Shown here: positions 1 through 5,818 of the stretch, in pieces
Layout: the number at the start of each line of letters is the position of its first letter
Position numbering within the stretch: position 1 is the first letter of the stretch
NCBI GenBank assembly: GCA_031255115.1
Contig: JAIRTD010000017.1
Span: 1 to 7,819, forward strand
DNA length: 7,819 nucleotides
Direction of reading: 5' to 3'
Origin: Spirochaetaceae bacterium
GTDB lineage: Bacteria; Spirochaetota; Spirochaetia; Treponematales; Breznakiellaceae
Notes under the pieces: model-generated
Database searches by the model: none
The model's input: only the letters and a program-made list of their open reading frames with translations
Told to the model about the DNA's origin: nothing
Made by a program: the position numbers and the translations under genes

Positions 1-327
1 TGATTCGCAAAAGATTCCGGACAGATCCCTGAGATAGGGCGCAGCCAGGGCGCGTATAGGTATCCGGGAACTTACCTTATTGGCAACAGTACAGATCTTA
101 AAGGTAAGATAGTACTTTAAAGAATCGGCGTCCTGCATCACATAGCCGCACTTCAACATGGTATTGAGGAAGCGCAGGGCTGTACTGGTATTGATGCGCA
201 GCGCCCTGGAAATATCCAGAAGTCTCATTGGTCCGTGCGCCTCTGCCAAAAGCTCCATAATACTGAACAATTTTTCAGACGACTGATTCGTTTGGGTTTT
301 CTTGGTGGTACTTGTTAAACGTTGCAT
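1..327 (-). CDS. IclR-family transcriptional regulator, N-terminal part (cut by window edge)
   Basis: This open frame runs from an ATG at 327 to the window edge without a stop, giving 109 residues, under half of a usual IclR protein of about 250. Residues 17-80 match the IclR winged helix-turn-helix: SSEKLFSIMELLAE opens the domain, LLDISRALRINTSTALRFLNTM covers the HTH in two consecutive pieces (helix 2 LLDISRAL, recognition helix TSTALRFLNTM), and GYVMQD followed by KYYLTFKI forms the wing. The effector-binding domain would lie beyond base 1. The start is supported by an AGGTGAG Shine-Dalgarno sequence 6 nt upstream and by a family-like lead-in. IclR proteins often control a divergent neighbour, so the hydroxyacid dehydrogenase gene at 389 is the natural candidate target, which is an inference. 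The family call is firm; the ligand is unknown. Confidence 0.88.
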   Translation of the reverse strand, partial: MQRLTSTTKKTQTNQSSEKLFSIMELLAEAHGPMRLLDISRALRINTSTALRFLNTMLKCGYVMQDADSLKYYLTFKICTVANKVSSRIPIRALAAPYLRDLSGIFCES

Positions 328-333
328 ATTTTA

Positions 334-340
334 CTCACCT
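334..340 (-). promoter_or_regulatory. Ribosome binding site of the IclR gene
   Basis: On the minus strand AGGTGAG lies 6 nt before the ATG at 327. It matches the 3' half of the AAGGAGGTGA consensus and fixes the start of the regulator. Confidence 0.6.
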
Positions 341-342
341 AT

Positions 343-371
343 ATTTTACTATTGCATCGAATATTTAGCAA
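343..371 (-). promoter_or_regulatory. Candidate promoter of the IclR gene
   Basis: On the minus strand TTGCTA (371-366) and TAAAAT (348-343) are 17 nt apart, and TAAAAT matches the -10 consensus at five of six positions. The predicted start near 336 falls inside the AGGTGAG ribosome site, which weighs against this exact promoter. It overlaps the opposing promoter almost completely, so only one could be occupied at a time. Confidence 0.35.
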
Positions 372-372
372 T
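351..372. repeat. Inverted repeat ATTGC-N12-GCAAT in the divergent spacer, possible operator
   Basis: ATTGC (351-355) and GCAAT (368-372) form a 22-bp imperfect palindrome with an AT-rich centre. It covers the -35 boxes of both divergent promoter candidates. Size and position fit an operator for an autoregulating IclR-type protein. However, two opposed TTGC-containing -35 boxes would produce the same symmetry by themselves, so the operator role is only a suggestion. Confidence 0.4.
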
Positions 373-380
373 GGTATAAT
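352..380 (+). promoter_or_regulatory. Promoter of the hydroxyacid dehydrogenase gene
   Basis: A perfect -10 box TATAAT (375-380) is preceded by TTGCAT (352-357) at an ideal 17-nt spacing. The -35 matches the consensus only in TTG. Transcription would be expected to start near 387, only about 2 nt before the ATG at 389, so the mRNA would be nearly leaderless. No Shine-Dalgarno sequence precedes the ATG, which fits. The promoter overlaps the inverted repeat at 351-372. Confidence 0.6.
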
Positions 381-388
381 GAAGCACC

Positions 389-1351
389 ATGAAAATTGTC
401 ATACTCGACGGCTATACCGAAAATCCAGGCGATCTGAGCTGGGAAGGCTTTGAAAAGTTGGGAGAACTTACGGTTTACAGCCGCAGTTCGCTGACCGATC
501 CTCAAGAGGCGATAAGCCGCATAGACAACGCCGGGGCGGTAATCACCAACAAGACCCCCATTTCGGCGGAAGTCATCAAAGCCTGTCCTTCAATTAAATA
601 CATAGGTGTCCTTGCCACTGGCTACAATGTGGTAGACAGCGCTGCGGCAAGAGCCAGGGACATTCCGGTCTGCAATATTCCCACTTATGGAACCGCCGCT
701 GTCGGCCAGTTTGCCATGGCGCTGCTTCTGGAGATATGCCACCACATAGGCCACCATGACAAAGCCGTCCACGACGGGAGATGGGAGCATAACGATGACT
801 GGTGTTTCTGGGACTATCCTTTGATAGAGCTGGCCGGAAAAACCATGGGCGTCAGTGGTTTTGGCCGCATAGGCCAGGTTACCGGAACCATTGCAAAGGC
901 CATGGGCATGAAGGTCCTTGCCTTTGACCAGTACCCCAATGATTCAGGCAGGGCCATAGCCGCTTATGTTTCTTTGGACGATCTTTTTGCCGGCTCTGAT
1001 GTTATTGCCGTGCATTGTCCCCTCTTTCCCGAAACCCAGGGCATCATCAACAAGAACAATATAGCAAAGATGAAAGACGGAGTTATCATATTGAACAATT
1101 CCCGCGGGCCCCTGGTGGTTGAGCAGGACCTTGCCGACGCGCTTAACTCCGGCAAGGTGTACGCGGCGGGGCTTGATGTGGTGTCAACAGAACCTATCCG
1201 GGGGGACAATCCCCTCCTTACGGCAAAGAACTGCATTATCACGCCCCATATTTCCTGGGCGCCCAGGGAAAGCCGAAGCCGCCTCATGGACATAGCGGTG
1301 GAGAATCTCGCCGCCTTTATCAGGGGCAGCCCGGTTAATGTGGTAAATTAA
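389..1351 (+). CDS. D-2-hydroxyacid dehydrogenase (NAD-dependent), glycerate/hydroxypyruvate reductase type
   Basis: The 320-residue product has the length and layout of the D-isomer-specific 2-hydroxyacid dehydrogenases: a split substrate domain (about 1-100 and 290-320) around a Rossmann NAD domain. The nucleotide loop is GFGRIG (157-162). Asp180 at the end of the next strand favours NAD(H) over NADP(H). The catalytic triad of the family is present as Arg239 (NNSRGP), Glu268 (STEP) and His287 (PHISWA). The segments MKIVILDGYTENPGDLSW and DYPLIELAGKTMG resemble glycerate dehydrogenases, which reduce hydroxypyruvate to D-glycerate, but the exact substrate cannot be read from sequence. It is cytoplasmic by absence of a signal peptide. 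The gene is divergent from an IclR regulator, has a strong TATAAT and has no ribosome site. pyrC follows 93 bp downstream, so co-transcription is possible. Confidence 0.92.
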   Translation: MKIVILDGYTENPGDLSWEGFEKLGELTVYSRSSLTDPQEAISRIDNAGAVITNKTPISAEVIKACPSIKYIGVLATGYNVVDSAAARARDIPVCNIPTYGTAAVGQFAMALLLEICHHIGHHDKAVHDGRWEHNDDWCFWDYPLIELAGKTMGVSGFGRIGQVTGTIAKAMGMKVLAFDQYPNDSGRAIAAYVSLDDLFAGSDVIAVHCPLFPETQGIINKNNIAKMKDGVIILNNSRGPLVVEQDLADALNSGKVYAAGLDVVSTEPIRGDNPLLTAKNCIITPHISWAPRESRSRLMDIAVENLAAFIRGSPVNVVN

Positions 1352-1370
1352 CCTGTTCGATAACCTGGTT
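1333..1370. repeat. Cluster of GGTT/AACC inverted and direct repeats at the end of the dehydrogenase gene
   Basis: GGTTAAT (1333-1339) and ATTAACC (1347-1353) form a 7-bp stem with a 7-nt loop spanning the stop codon. TAACCTG is repeated at 1349-1355 and 1361-1367, and AACCTGGTT (1362-1370) is itself palindromic. No T-run follows, so this is not a standard terminator. The rest of the 93-bp spacer shows no gene and no recognisable pyrimidine attenuator. Confidence 0.3.
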
Positions 1371-1429
1371 GCCGTAAAGACCAAAGTAAAAGTCTGACCG
1401 AACACCGCTTTACCCTGGGCCTCCCTGCA

Positions 1430-1435
1430 TATTAC
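1430..1435 (+). promoter_or_regulatory. Weak -10-like element before pyrC
   Basis: TATTAC (1430-1435), preceded by TGC, lies so that transcription would start near 1442, 3 nt before the pyrC ATG. The only -35-like sequence, TTTACC (1409-1414), is at a short 15-nt spacing. No proper Shine-Dalgarno sequence precedes the ATG: AAAGG ends only 2 nt away. The match is weak and pyrC may instead be read from upstream. Confidence 0.25.
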
Positions 1436-1444
1436 ACTAAAGGC

Positions 1445-2776
1445 ATGCTGCTGATTCGGGGTGGAACGCTTATTGATCCAAAATCAAAAACCTGCGGGCC
1501 CAGGGACCTTGTCATTGACGGAGAACGTATAGTCAGCGTTTATACTCCCCGAGCGGAGAACGGCGCGCAGAATAATGATACGCCAATGGCGGGAAAGCCT
1601 TCGGCCTTTGACAAGGTCATCGACGCGGAGGGAAAAATCATTATCCCCGGCCTTGTTGATGTGCATGTTCATTTTCGTGAGCCGGGTTTAACGTATAAAG
1701 AAGACATTGCCTCTGGCAGCGCGGCGGCGGCCAGGGGCGGCTATACCACCGTGGTCTGTATGGCCAACACCAGGCCGCCTGTTGATACGCCGGAAACCCT
1801 GGCGCTTGTCCTCGAAAAAGCCGCCGCCGCGCCCATCCATGTTCATACCCTTGCCGCCCTTACCCGTTCTCTTAAAGGAAGGGAACTTTGCGATCTGGCC
1901 CTGCTCCAAAAGCTCGGCGCCGCGGGATTCAGCGACGACGGCATGCCCGTCATGGATGCAGGCATTCTCAGGGACGCCCTGTTTAAAACCAGAGAACTTG
2001 ACGCGCTCATCAGCCTCCACGAAGAAGACCCGGCGCTGATTCATGATCCGGGAGTCAATTCCGGGGAAGCGGCTGCAGGCCTTGGTCTCCTCGGCGCCCC
2101 TCCGGTTTCGGAATATTCAATGATAGCCAGGGACTGTATGCTTGCTCTGGCGGCCCAGGCAAGGCTTCATATACAGCATGTAAGTTCAGCGTTTTCGGCG
2201 GAAATCATACGGACGGCAAAAAAACTCGGGGCAAGGCTCAGCGCCGAAGTAACGCCCCAGCATCTTGCCCTTAGCGAAGATGCGTTATACGCCAAGGGAA
2301 CTCTGGCAAAACTCAACCCGCCGTTTAGAAGCGCGTTTGACCGCGCGGCGCTCATCAGGGCCCTGCAGGACGGAACCATAGACATTATCGCCACGGACCA
2401 CGCCCCCCACAGCGCCGAAGAAAAAAACCTGCCTTTTGCAAAAGCGCCCAGCGGTGTTATCGGCCTTGAAACCGCCCTTGGTGTATGCAGAACCACTCTG
2501 GTAGACCAGGGCCATCTTGATCTTATGACCCTTATCGAAAAAATGAGCCTCGCCCCGGCAAAGCTCTACGGATTCGACGCGGGGTATATCGCCGCCGGAG
2601 GCCCAGCGGACCTGGCGCTCATAGACCGGGACCGGCGCTGGGTAGTGTCTGATTTTGCTTCAAAATCGTCCAACTCTCCTTTTACAGGCGAAACACTTTC
2701 CGGCAAAGTTCTTCTCACCCTGTGCCGGGGCAGGATCGTATACCGGGACAGCGATTCAGGATATACTATTCCCTGA
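1445..2776 (+). CDS. pyrC: Dihydroorotase (type I)
   Basis: This enzyme cyclises N-carbamoyl-aspartate to dihydroorotate, the third step of pyrimidine synthesis. The 443-residue protein is an amidohydrolase with the metal-site pattern of Aquifex/Bacillus type I dihydroorotases: HVHFREPG (His74, His76, with Arg78 for substrate), an Asp in SDDG (164-165) in place of the carbamylated Lys of other classes, His192, His245 and Asp318 in ATDHAPH. MANTRPP (106-112) and GLETALGV (340-347) are also typical. The start at 1445 gives the expected MLLIRGGTLIDP opening, although its ribosome site is poor. Residues about 34-55 form a low-complexity insertion, so the first metal His lies about 13 positions later than in Aquifex. 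A C-terminal strand domain (about 385-435) closes the usual beta-sandwich. pyrK and pyrD follow closely, indicating an operon. Confidence 0.96.
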   Translation: MLLIRGGTLIDPKSKTCGPRDLVIDGERIVSVYTPRAENGAQNNDTPMAGKPSAFDKVIDAEGKIIIPGLVDVHVHFREPGLTYKEDIASGSAAAARGGYTTVVCMANTRPPVDTPETLALVLEKAAAAPIHVHTLAALTRSLKGRELCDLALLQKLGAAGFSDDGMPVMDAGILRDALFKTRELDALISLHEEDPALIHDPGVNSGEAAAGLGLLGAPPVSEYSMIARDCMLALAAQARLHIQHVSSAFSAEIIRTAKKLGARLSAEVTPQHLALSEDALYAKGTLAKLNPPFRSAFDRAALIRALQDGTIDIIATDHAPHSAEEKNLPFAKAPSGVIGLETALGVCRTTLVDQGHLDLMTLIEKMSLAPAKLYGFDAGYIAAGGPADLALIDRDRRWVVSDFASKSSNSPFTGETLSGKVLLTLCRGRIVYRDSDSGYTIP

Positions 2777-2806
2777 CAAACTTAAATCAATGGTGTATAA
2801 ATCTAT

Positions 2807-2811
2807 GGTGA
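2807..2811 (+). promoter_or_regulatory. Ribosome binding site deciding the pyrK start
   Basis: GGTGA, part of the AAGGAGGTGA consensus, lies 8 nt before the ATG at 2820. The alternative in-frame ATGs at 2790 and 2805 lack such a site, so 2820 is preferred. Confidence 0.45.
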
Positions 2812-2819
2812 CAAGGATC

Positions 2820-3524
2820 ATGGCGAAGATACTTTCCAACAAAAACATTGCGTCTGACTTTTGGCTCCTTACGGTCGGGGATATTCCAGAGCAAAAACCG
2901 TTAATGGGGCAGTTCTACATGCTCAGAGCCTGGGACGCCGAACCGCTTCTTTCCCGGCCCATAAGCGTCTTTGACGCAGATGAAGGCACTGTTTCGTTTC
3001 TCTACCAGGCCCTGGGCAGGGGCACAAAAATGCTCTCTGAATGTAAGGCCGGAGACAACCTTGCGCTGCTCGGTCCTCTGGGCACAGGGTTTTCGGGCGT
3101 TAGTGGAAGGACGGCCCTGGTAGGAGGCGGAGCGGGCATAGCGCCTCTTTATTTTGCCGCCAAAACAATACGGCCTGGCGGGAATCCCCTGGACATATTC
3201 CTCGGCTTTTCCGGCCAGCCCATGCTCGAAGAACGCTACCGGCCGCTCTGCAATACGCTAACCGTAACAAGCGGAGGCTTTATTACCGACAAAGTCAACG
3301 CGGAGAATTACGACTACATTCTCGCCTGCGGACCGGATGCCATGATGAAGACCCTCGCCGAAAAATGCCGCGGCCTTCCGCTGCGGCTCGAAGTTTCTCT
3401 TGAAAGCCGCATGGCCTGCGGTCTCGGCGCCTGCCTTGTGTGCAGCCGCGAAACCAGGAACGGCAATAAAAAGGTCTGCAAAGACGGACCGGTCTTTAAC
3501 GCCAGGGAGATTTACGGCCCATGA
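2820..3524 (+). CDS. pyrK: Dihydroorotate dehydrogenase, electron transfer subunit (FAD, [2Fe-2S])
   Basis: PyrK carries electrons from the FMN of PyrD through a [2Fe-2S] cluster and FAD to NAD+, so orotate can be made without oxygen or quinone. The 234-residue protein has a ferredoxin-reductase fold: the FAD-binding motif RPIS (46-49), a dinucleotide loop GGGAGIAP (102-109), and a C-terminal cluster motif with Cys200, Cys205, Cys208 and Cys220 (C-x4-C-x2-C-x11-C) followed by KDGPVF, a PyrK signature. From the start at 2820 the length fits the family, and MAKILSNKNIAS aligns with known N-termini. ATGs at 2790 or 2805 would add 10 or 5 residues, and longer readings into pyrC coding sequence are implausible. 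It begins 43 nt after the pyrC stop and overlaps pyrD by the ATGA at 3521-3524, implying translational coupling of the two subunits. Confidence 0.94.
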   Translation: MAKILSNKNIASDFWLLTVGDIPEQKPLMGQFYMLRAWDAEPLLSRPISVFDADEGTVSFLYQALGRGTKMLSECKAGDNLALLGPLGTGFSGVSGRTALVGGGAGIAPLYFAAKTIRPGGNPLDIFLGFSGQPMLEERYRPLCNTLTVTSGGFITDKVNAENYDYILACGPDAMMKTLAEKCRGLPLRLEVSLESRMACGLGACLVCSRETRNGNKKVCKDGPVFNAREIYGP

Positions 3525-4423
3525 ACCTTCTCGAAACCACTGCCGCCGGCATACGCTTTAAGAATCCCCTCATTCTCGCGTCAGGAAGCTGCGGTTTCGG
3601 CAGGGAATACGCCGAACTCTTTGATCCTGGCAAACTCGGCGGCATCTGCTCAAAAGGCCTTACCCTCCGCCCCCGGACCGGCAACAGCGGCATACGCATT
3701 TGGGAAAGTTCAAGCGGCATCATGAACAGCGTTGGCCTCGAAAACCCCGGAGTAGAAACCTTTATCAGGGAAGAACTTCCCTTTATGCAAAGTTTGGGGA
3801 CCGCCGTCATCGTCAATCTCAGCGGCCATACCATAGACGACTATCTTGAAGGAGCCGAACTGCTCAACCATGCGTCCTTTGACATGCTCGAACTCAATAT
3901 CTCCTGCCCCAATGTCAAAGAAGGCGGCATGAGCTTCGGTATCAAAACCGAAACGGCCCGCGATCTGATACACAGGGTCCGGAAAGTAAGTTCCCATATT
4001 CTCGCGGTAAAACTATCACCTAACGCAGAAGACATCTCCGCCCTGGCCAGGGCCTGCGAAGAAGAAGGCGCTGACTGCGTCTCCCTGGTCAATACCTTTC
4101 CCGCCCTGGCAGTGGACCTCGAAAAAAGAAAGCCTGTCTTTGACAATGTTTATGCCGGCCTCTCCGGCCCGGCGATAAAACCCATAGCCCTGCGCATGGT
4201 TCATCAGGTTTCCCAGGTGGTCTCCATTCCCGTTATGGGCATGGGCGGCATTACCAGCGCGGAAGACGCCCTTGAGTTCATCATGGCGGGCGCGTCCCTT
4301 GTACAGACAGGAACGGCCAGCTTTATCAAACCCGATATTTCCCTGGATATACTTTCCGGCATGGAAAAGTGGCTTGCGTCTCACAACATACACAATATTG
4401 AAGAAATACGGGGCCTGGTGTAA
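3521..4423 (+). CDS. pyrD: Dihydroorotate dehydrogenase, catalytic subunit (class 1B)
   Basis: The 300-residue FMN enzyme oxidises dihydroorotate to orotate and partners with PyrK in a class 1B heterotetramer. Visible features of the TIM barrel are the FMN/substrate Lys45 in GGICSKGLT, the substrate loop NSVGLENPG (69-77), the catalytic-base Cys129 in NISCPNV (class 1 uses Cys where class 2 uses Ser), Lys164 in AVKLSPN, the NTFPAL region, LSGPAIKP (214-221), and the phosphate-binding GMGGITSAEDALEF (240-253) with QTGTA (262-266). Length and ends are complete. Class 1B is assigned from the linked pyrK as well as from sequence. The ATG overlaps the pyrK stop. The gene ends 138 bp before the convergent dioxygenase gene, and no strong terminator follows on this strand apart from the hairpin at 4531-4563. 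Confidence 0.96.
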   Translation: MNLLETTAAGIRFKNPLILASGSCGFGREYAELFDPGKLGGICSKGLTLRPRTGNSGIRIWESSSGIMNSVGLENPGVETFIREELPFMQSLGTAVIVNLSGHTIDDYLEGAELLNHASFDMLELNISCPNVKEGGMSFGIKTETARDLIHRVRKVSSHILAVKLSPNAEDISALARACEEEGADCVSLVNTFPALAVDLEKRKPVFDNVYAGLSGPAIKPIALRMVHQVSQVVSIPVMGMGGITSAEDALEFIMAGASLVQTGTASFIKPDISLDILSGMEKWLASHNIHNIEEIRGLV

Positions 4424-4487
4424 ACGCCCCCTGTGTTCACAGAGCTACTTCGTGAATTAGATACTTCATGCTGAACTCCGGCCTGAT

Positions 4488-4523
4488 AAAAAAACAGGGG
4501 CAGCCCCTCCTCAGGACTGCCCC
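4488..4523 (-). terminator. Rho-independent terminator of the meta-cleavage operon
   Basis: GGGGCAG (4497-4503) pairs with CTGCCCC (4517-4523), giving a 7-bp GC-rich stem around a 13-nt loop. Read on the minus strand the stem is followed by TG and then seven Ts (4494-4488), the standard intrinsic terminator form. It lies 38 nt beyond the dioxygenase stop codon and blocks readthrough into pyrD. Confidence 0.85.
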
Positions 4524-4530
4524 CGGATCG

Positions 4531-4563
4531 GCCTGCGGGAAAGCCGCAGGCGCGGTGGTTTTT
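4531..4563 (+). terminator. Second hairpin in the convergent spacer, possible plus-strand terminator
   Basis: GCCTGCGG (4531-4538) and CCGCAGGC (4544-4551) form a perfect 8-bp stem with a 5-nt loop. On the plus strand five Ts follow, but only after 7 intervening bases, so termination of the pyr transcript here is plausible but not textbook. On the minus strand it stands just after the dioxygenase stop and may protect that mRNA end. Confidence 0.45.
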
Positions 4564-5488
4564 AGGTAACAATCTCGAGGAAGCTGGGTATCATCTCGCC
4601 CGAGAAATAGAAGAGGCCGCGGCCAAGCTGGCTGGCTTCCCATACACGCTGGGGGCTGTCCGGATACGCCGTATAGCCGCCGCAGTAGGTTTCGATGCGG
4701 TTGCCCGACGGTTCCCAGAAATAGATCGTGAGTCCCCGGGTAATGGCATGGCGGGTTGGCCCTATGTCCAGCTTGAGGTGGTTGACCGCGATAAGGTCCG
4801 CGGCGTGGAGTATGTCTTCCCAGGTCTGGAGATAGAAGCCAATATGGTGAATCGTATTGGGCTTGGGATATTCAACAAAGGCCAGGTCGTGGGGTTTGTT
4901 GTTCCCGGTGATCCAGGTGGCAAGCCTCTTGCCGTCGGGGGTATTGCAGATTTCGGGGACGTACATGTCGAACACTTCTTTCATAAAGCGTTCGGCTTCT
5001 TCGATGCCCGGTCCGTAGAGGAGGAAGTGGTCGAGCCGTACCGCCCTCATGCCCCTGGGGGGCTTGTTCCAGATGTCGGGGTTCTTGATCTGGGGATGAT
5101 CGGACGCCAGTTCCACATCACTGTAAATGTGGAATTCGTGGCCGGTGCAAAGGGTAAACTTGTACTGCTTGCCAAAGCCGGGTTGTTCGGTATTGGGGGC
5201 GACTTCGCTTACCTTGTAACCGAATTTAGTTACCTTGTCCTTGATTGCTTCGAGCTCTGCGGCGCTGATAACCTTAAAGCCTACATAATCAAGGCCGGCC
5301 TTGTCGGTCTTGCGGAGAACGACGCTGTGATGGTCAAATTCATCATAGCATTTCAGCATCACCCTGCCGTCGCTGGTGCGGCCTACTTCATCCAGTCCAA
5401 GGATGTTTTTGTAAAAGTCAAGTGTTTTGTCCAAATCCAGCACACGAAGCTGAATCAGACCCGGTCGAATGGTTCCATGAAACGCCAT
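4562..5488 (-). CDS. xylE: Catechol 2,3-dioxygenase (extradiol, Fe(II))
   Basis: This enzyme opens catechol with O2 to 2-hydroxymuconic semialdehyde, the entry to meta-cleavage. The 308-residue protein has the two-domain vicinal-oxygen-chelate fold and aligns nearly end to end with Pseudomonas XylE (307 residues). Iron ligands His154, His215 and Glu266 and active-site His200, His247 and Tyr256 each sit exactly one position after the XylE counterparts (153, 214, 265; 199, 246, 255). Conserved stretches include RPGLIQLRVLD, TWEDILHAADLI, DIGPTRHAIT and EPSGNRIETYCGG. The start at 5488 is fixed by an ideal AAGGAGG site; an in-frame ATG at 5560 would add 24 residues overlapping the ferredoxin gene and is not credible. 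It is the last gene of a four-gene operon, ahead of a clear terminator. The natural ring substrate (catechol or a substituted catechol) is not decided by sequence. Confidence 0.96.
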   Translation of the reverse strand: MAFHGTIRPGLIQLRVLDLDKTLDFYKNILGLDEVGRTSDGRVMLKCYDEFDHHSVVLRKTDKAGLDYVGFKVISAAELEAIKDKVTKFGYKVSEVAPNTEQPGFGKQYKFTLCTGHEFHIYSDVELASDHPQIKNPDIWNKPPRGMRAVRLDHFLLYGPGIEEAERFMKEVFDMYVPEICNTPDGKRLATWITGNNKPHDLAFVEYPKPNTIHHIGFYLQTWEDILHAADLIAVNHLKLDIGPTRHAITRGLTIYFWEPSGNRIETYCGGYTAYPDSPQRVWEASQLGRGLFYFSGEMIPSFLEIVT

Positions 5489-5494
5489 AATAAG

Positions 5495-5501
5495 CCTCCT
5501 T
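5495..5501 (-). promoter_or_regulatory. Ribosome binding site deciding the dioxygenase start
   Basis: On the minus strand AAGGAGG lies 6 nt before the ATG at 5488, in the 25-nt gap after the ferredoxin stop. It is a near-perfect site and rules in this start over the upstream in-frame ATG at 5560. Confidence 0.85.
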
Positions 5502-5513
5502 AAAATATCCTCG

Positions 5514-5804
5514 TTATGAGGTAACCGGGGCAACCACAAGGTCGCTCCGGGGTTGCACACAGCATAAAAGGACTATGCCCTTTTTTTTGTCCGCCTCGCT
5601 TACATGAGCCGCGCTCATGGGCTTAAAGGCAAACCAGTTTCCTGATTCAACGCGCATACGGCAGACACCACAGCCGCCGCCGCAGCATCCGTGATTTACC
5701 GGGCCGCTCCGCTCCCGGATCATCGCGCCGAGCACCGCCTGATCTTCGGCGCAGGGAAAGGTTCTATCCGTATCCTTTACGGCAATCGTAAAAACCCGGG
5801 CCAT
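5514..5804 (-). CDS. XylT-like plant-type [2Fe-2S] ferredoxin
   Basis: The 96-residue protein is a small soluble ferredoxin. Its cluster motif is Cys40-x4-Cys45-x2-Cys48 in CCGGGCGVC, with the fourth ligand in LLCCVQP (Cys81 or Cys82). Both regions carry an extra adjacent cysteine (Cys41 and one of Cys81/82), and Cys18 is free. Ferredoxins of the XylT group, encoded next to catechol 2,3-dioxygenases, reduce the active-site iron after it is oxidised and inactivated; placement directly upstream of the dioxygenase supports this role here. The start at 5804 has GGAGG 6 nt upstream, in the 14-nt gap after the aldolase stop. The source of its electrons is not in the window. A general electron carrier is the alternative, but the neighbour makes the repair role likely. 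Confidence 0.9.
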   Translation of the reverse strand: MARVFTIAVKDTDRTFPCAEDQAVLGAMIRERSGPVNHGCCGGGCGVCRMRVESGNWFAFKPMSAAHVSEADKKKGIVLLCCVQPRSDLVVAPVTS

Positions 5805-5818
5805 TATCTTCCTCCGTA

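Noticed and set aside
737..800. Histidine-rich stretch in the hydroxyacid dehydrogenase, possible metal site
   Set aside because: The CHHIGHH region is a usual feature of glycerate dehydrogenase-like members of the family and is not new.
2655..2819. Extension of the pyrK frame upstream into pyrC
   Set aside because: The extra residues are the +1 shadow of pyrC coding sequence; the PyrK family begins near the ATG at 2820.
4436..4470. TTCAC-N11-GTGAA inverted repeat and TACTTC(G/A)TG direct repeat after pyrD
   Set aside because: Arms are short, no T-run follows and the matches are at chance level for this length.
4748..5503. A 251-codon open frame on the plus strand opposite the dioxygenase gene
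   Set aside because: It lies wholly antisense to a gene with all catalytic residues conserved, has no ribosome site, and its product shows no recognisable domain. Codon bias of the real gene explains the open frame.
5489..5560. N-terminal extension of the dioxygenase from the ATG at 5560
   Set aside because: It would overlap the ferredoxin gene, has no ribosome site, and family proteins begin where the 5488 start does, behind an AAGGAGG.
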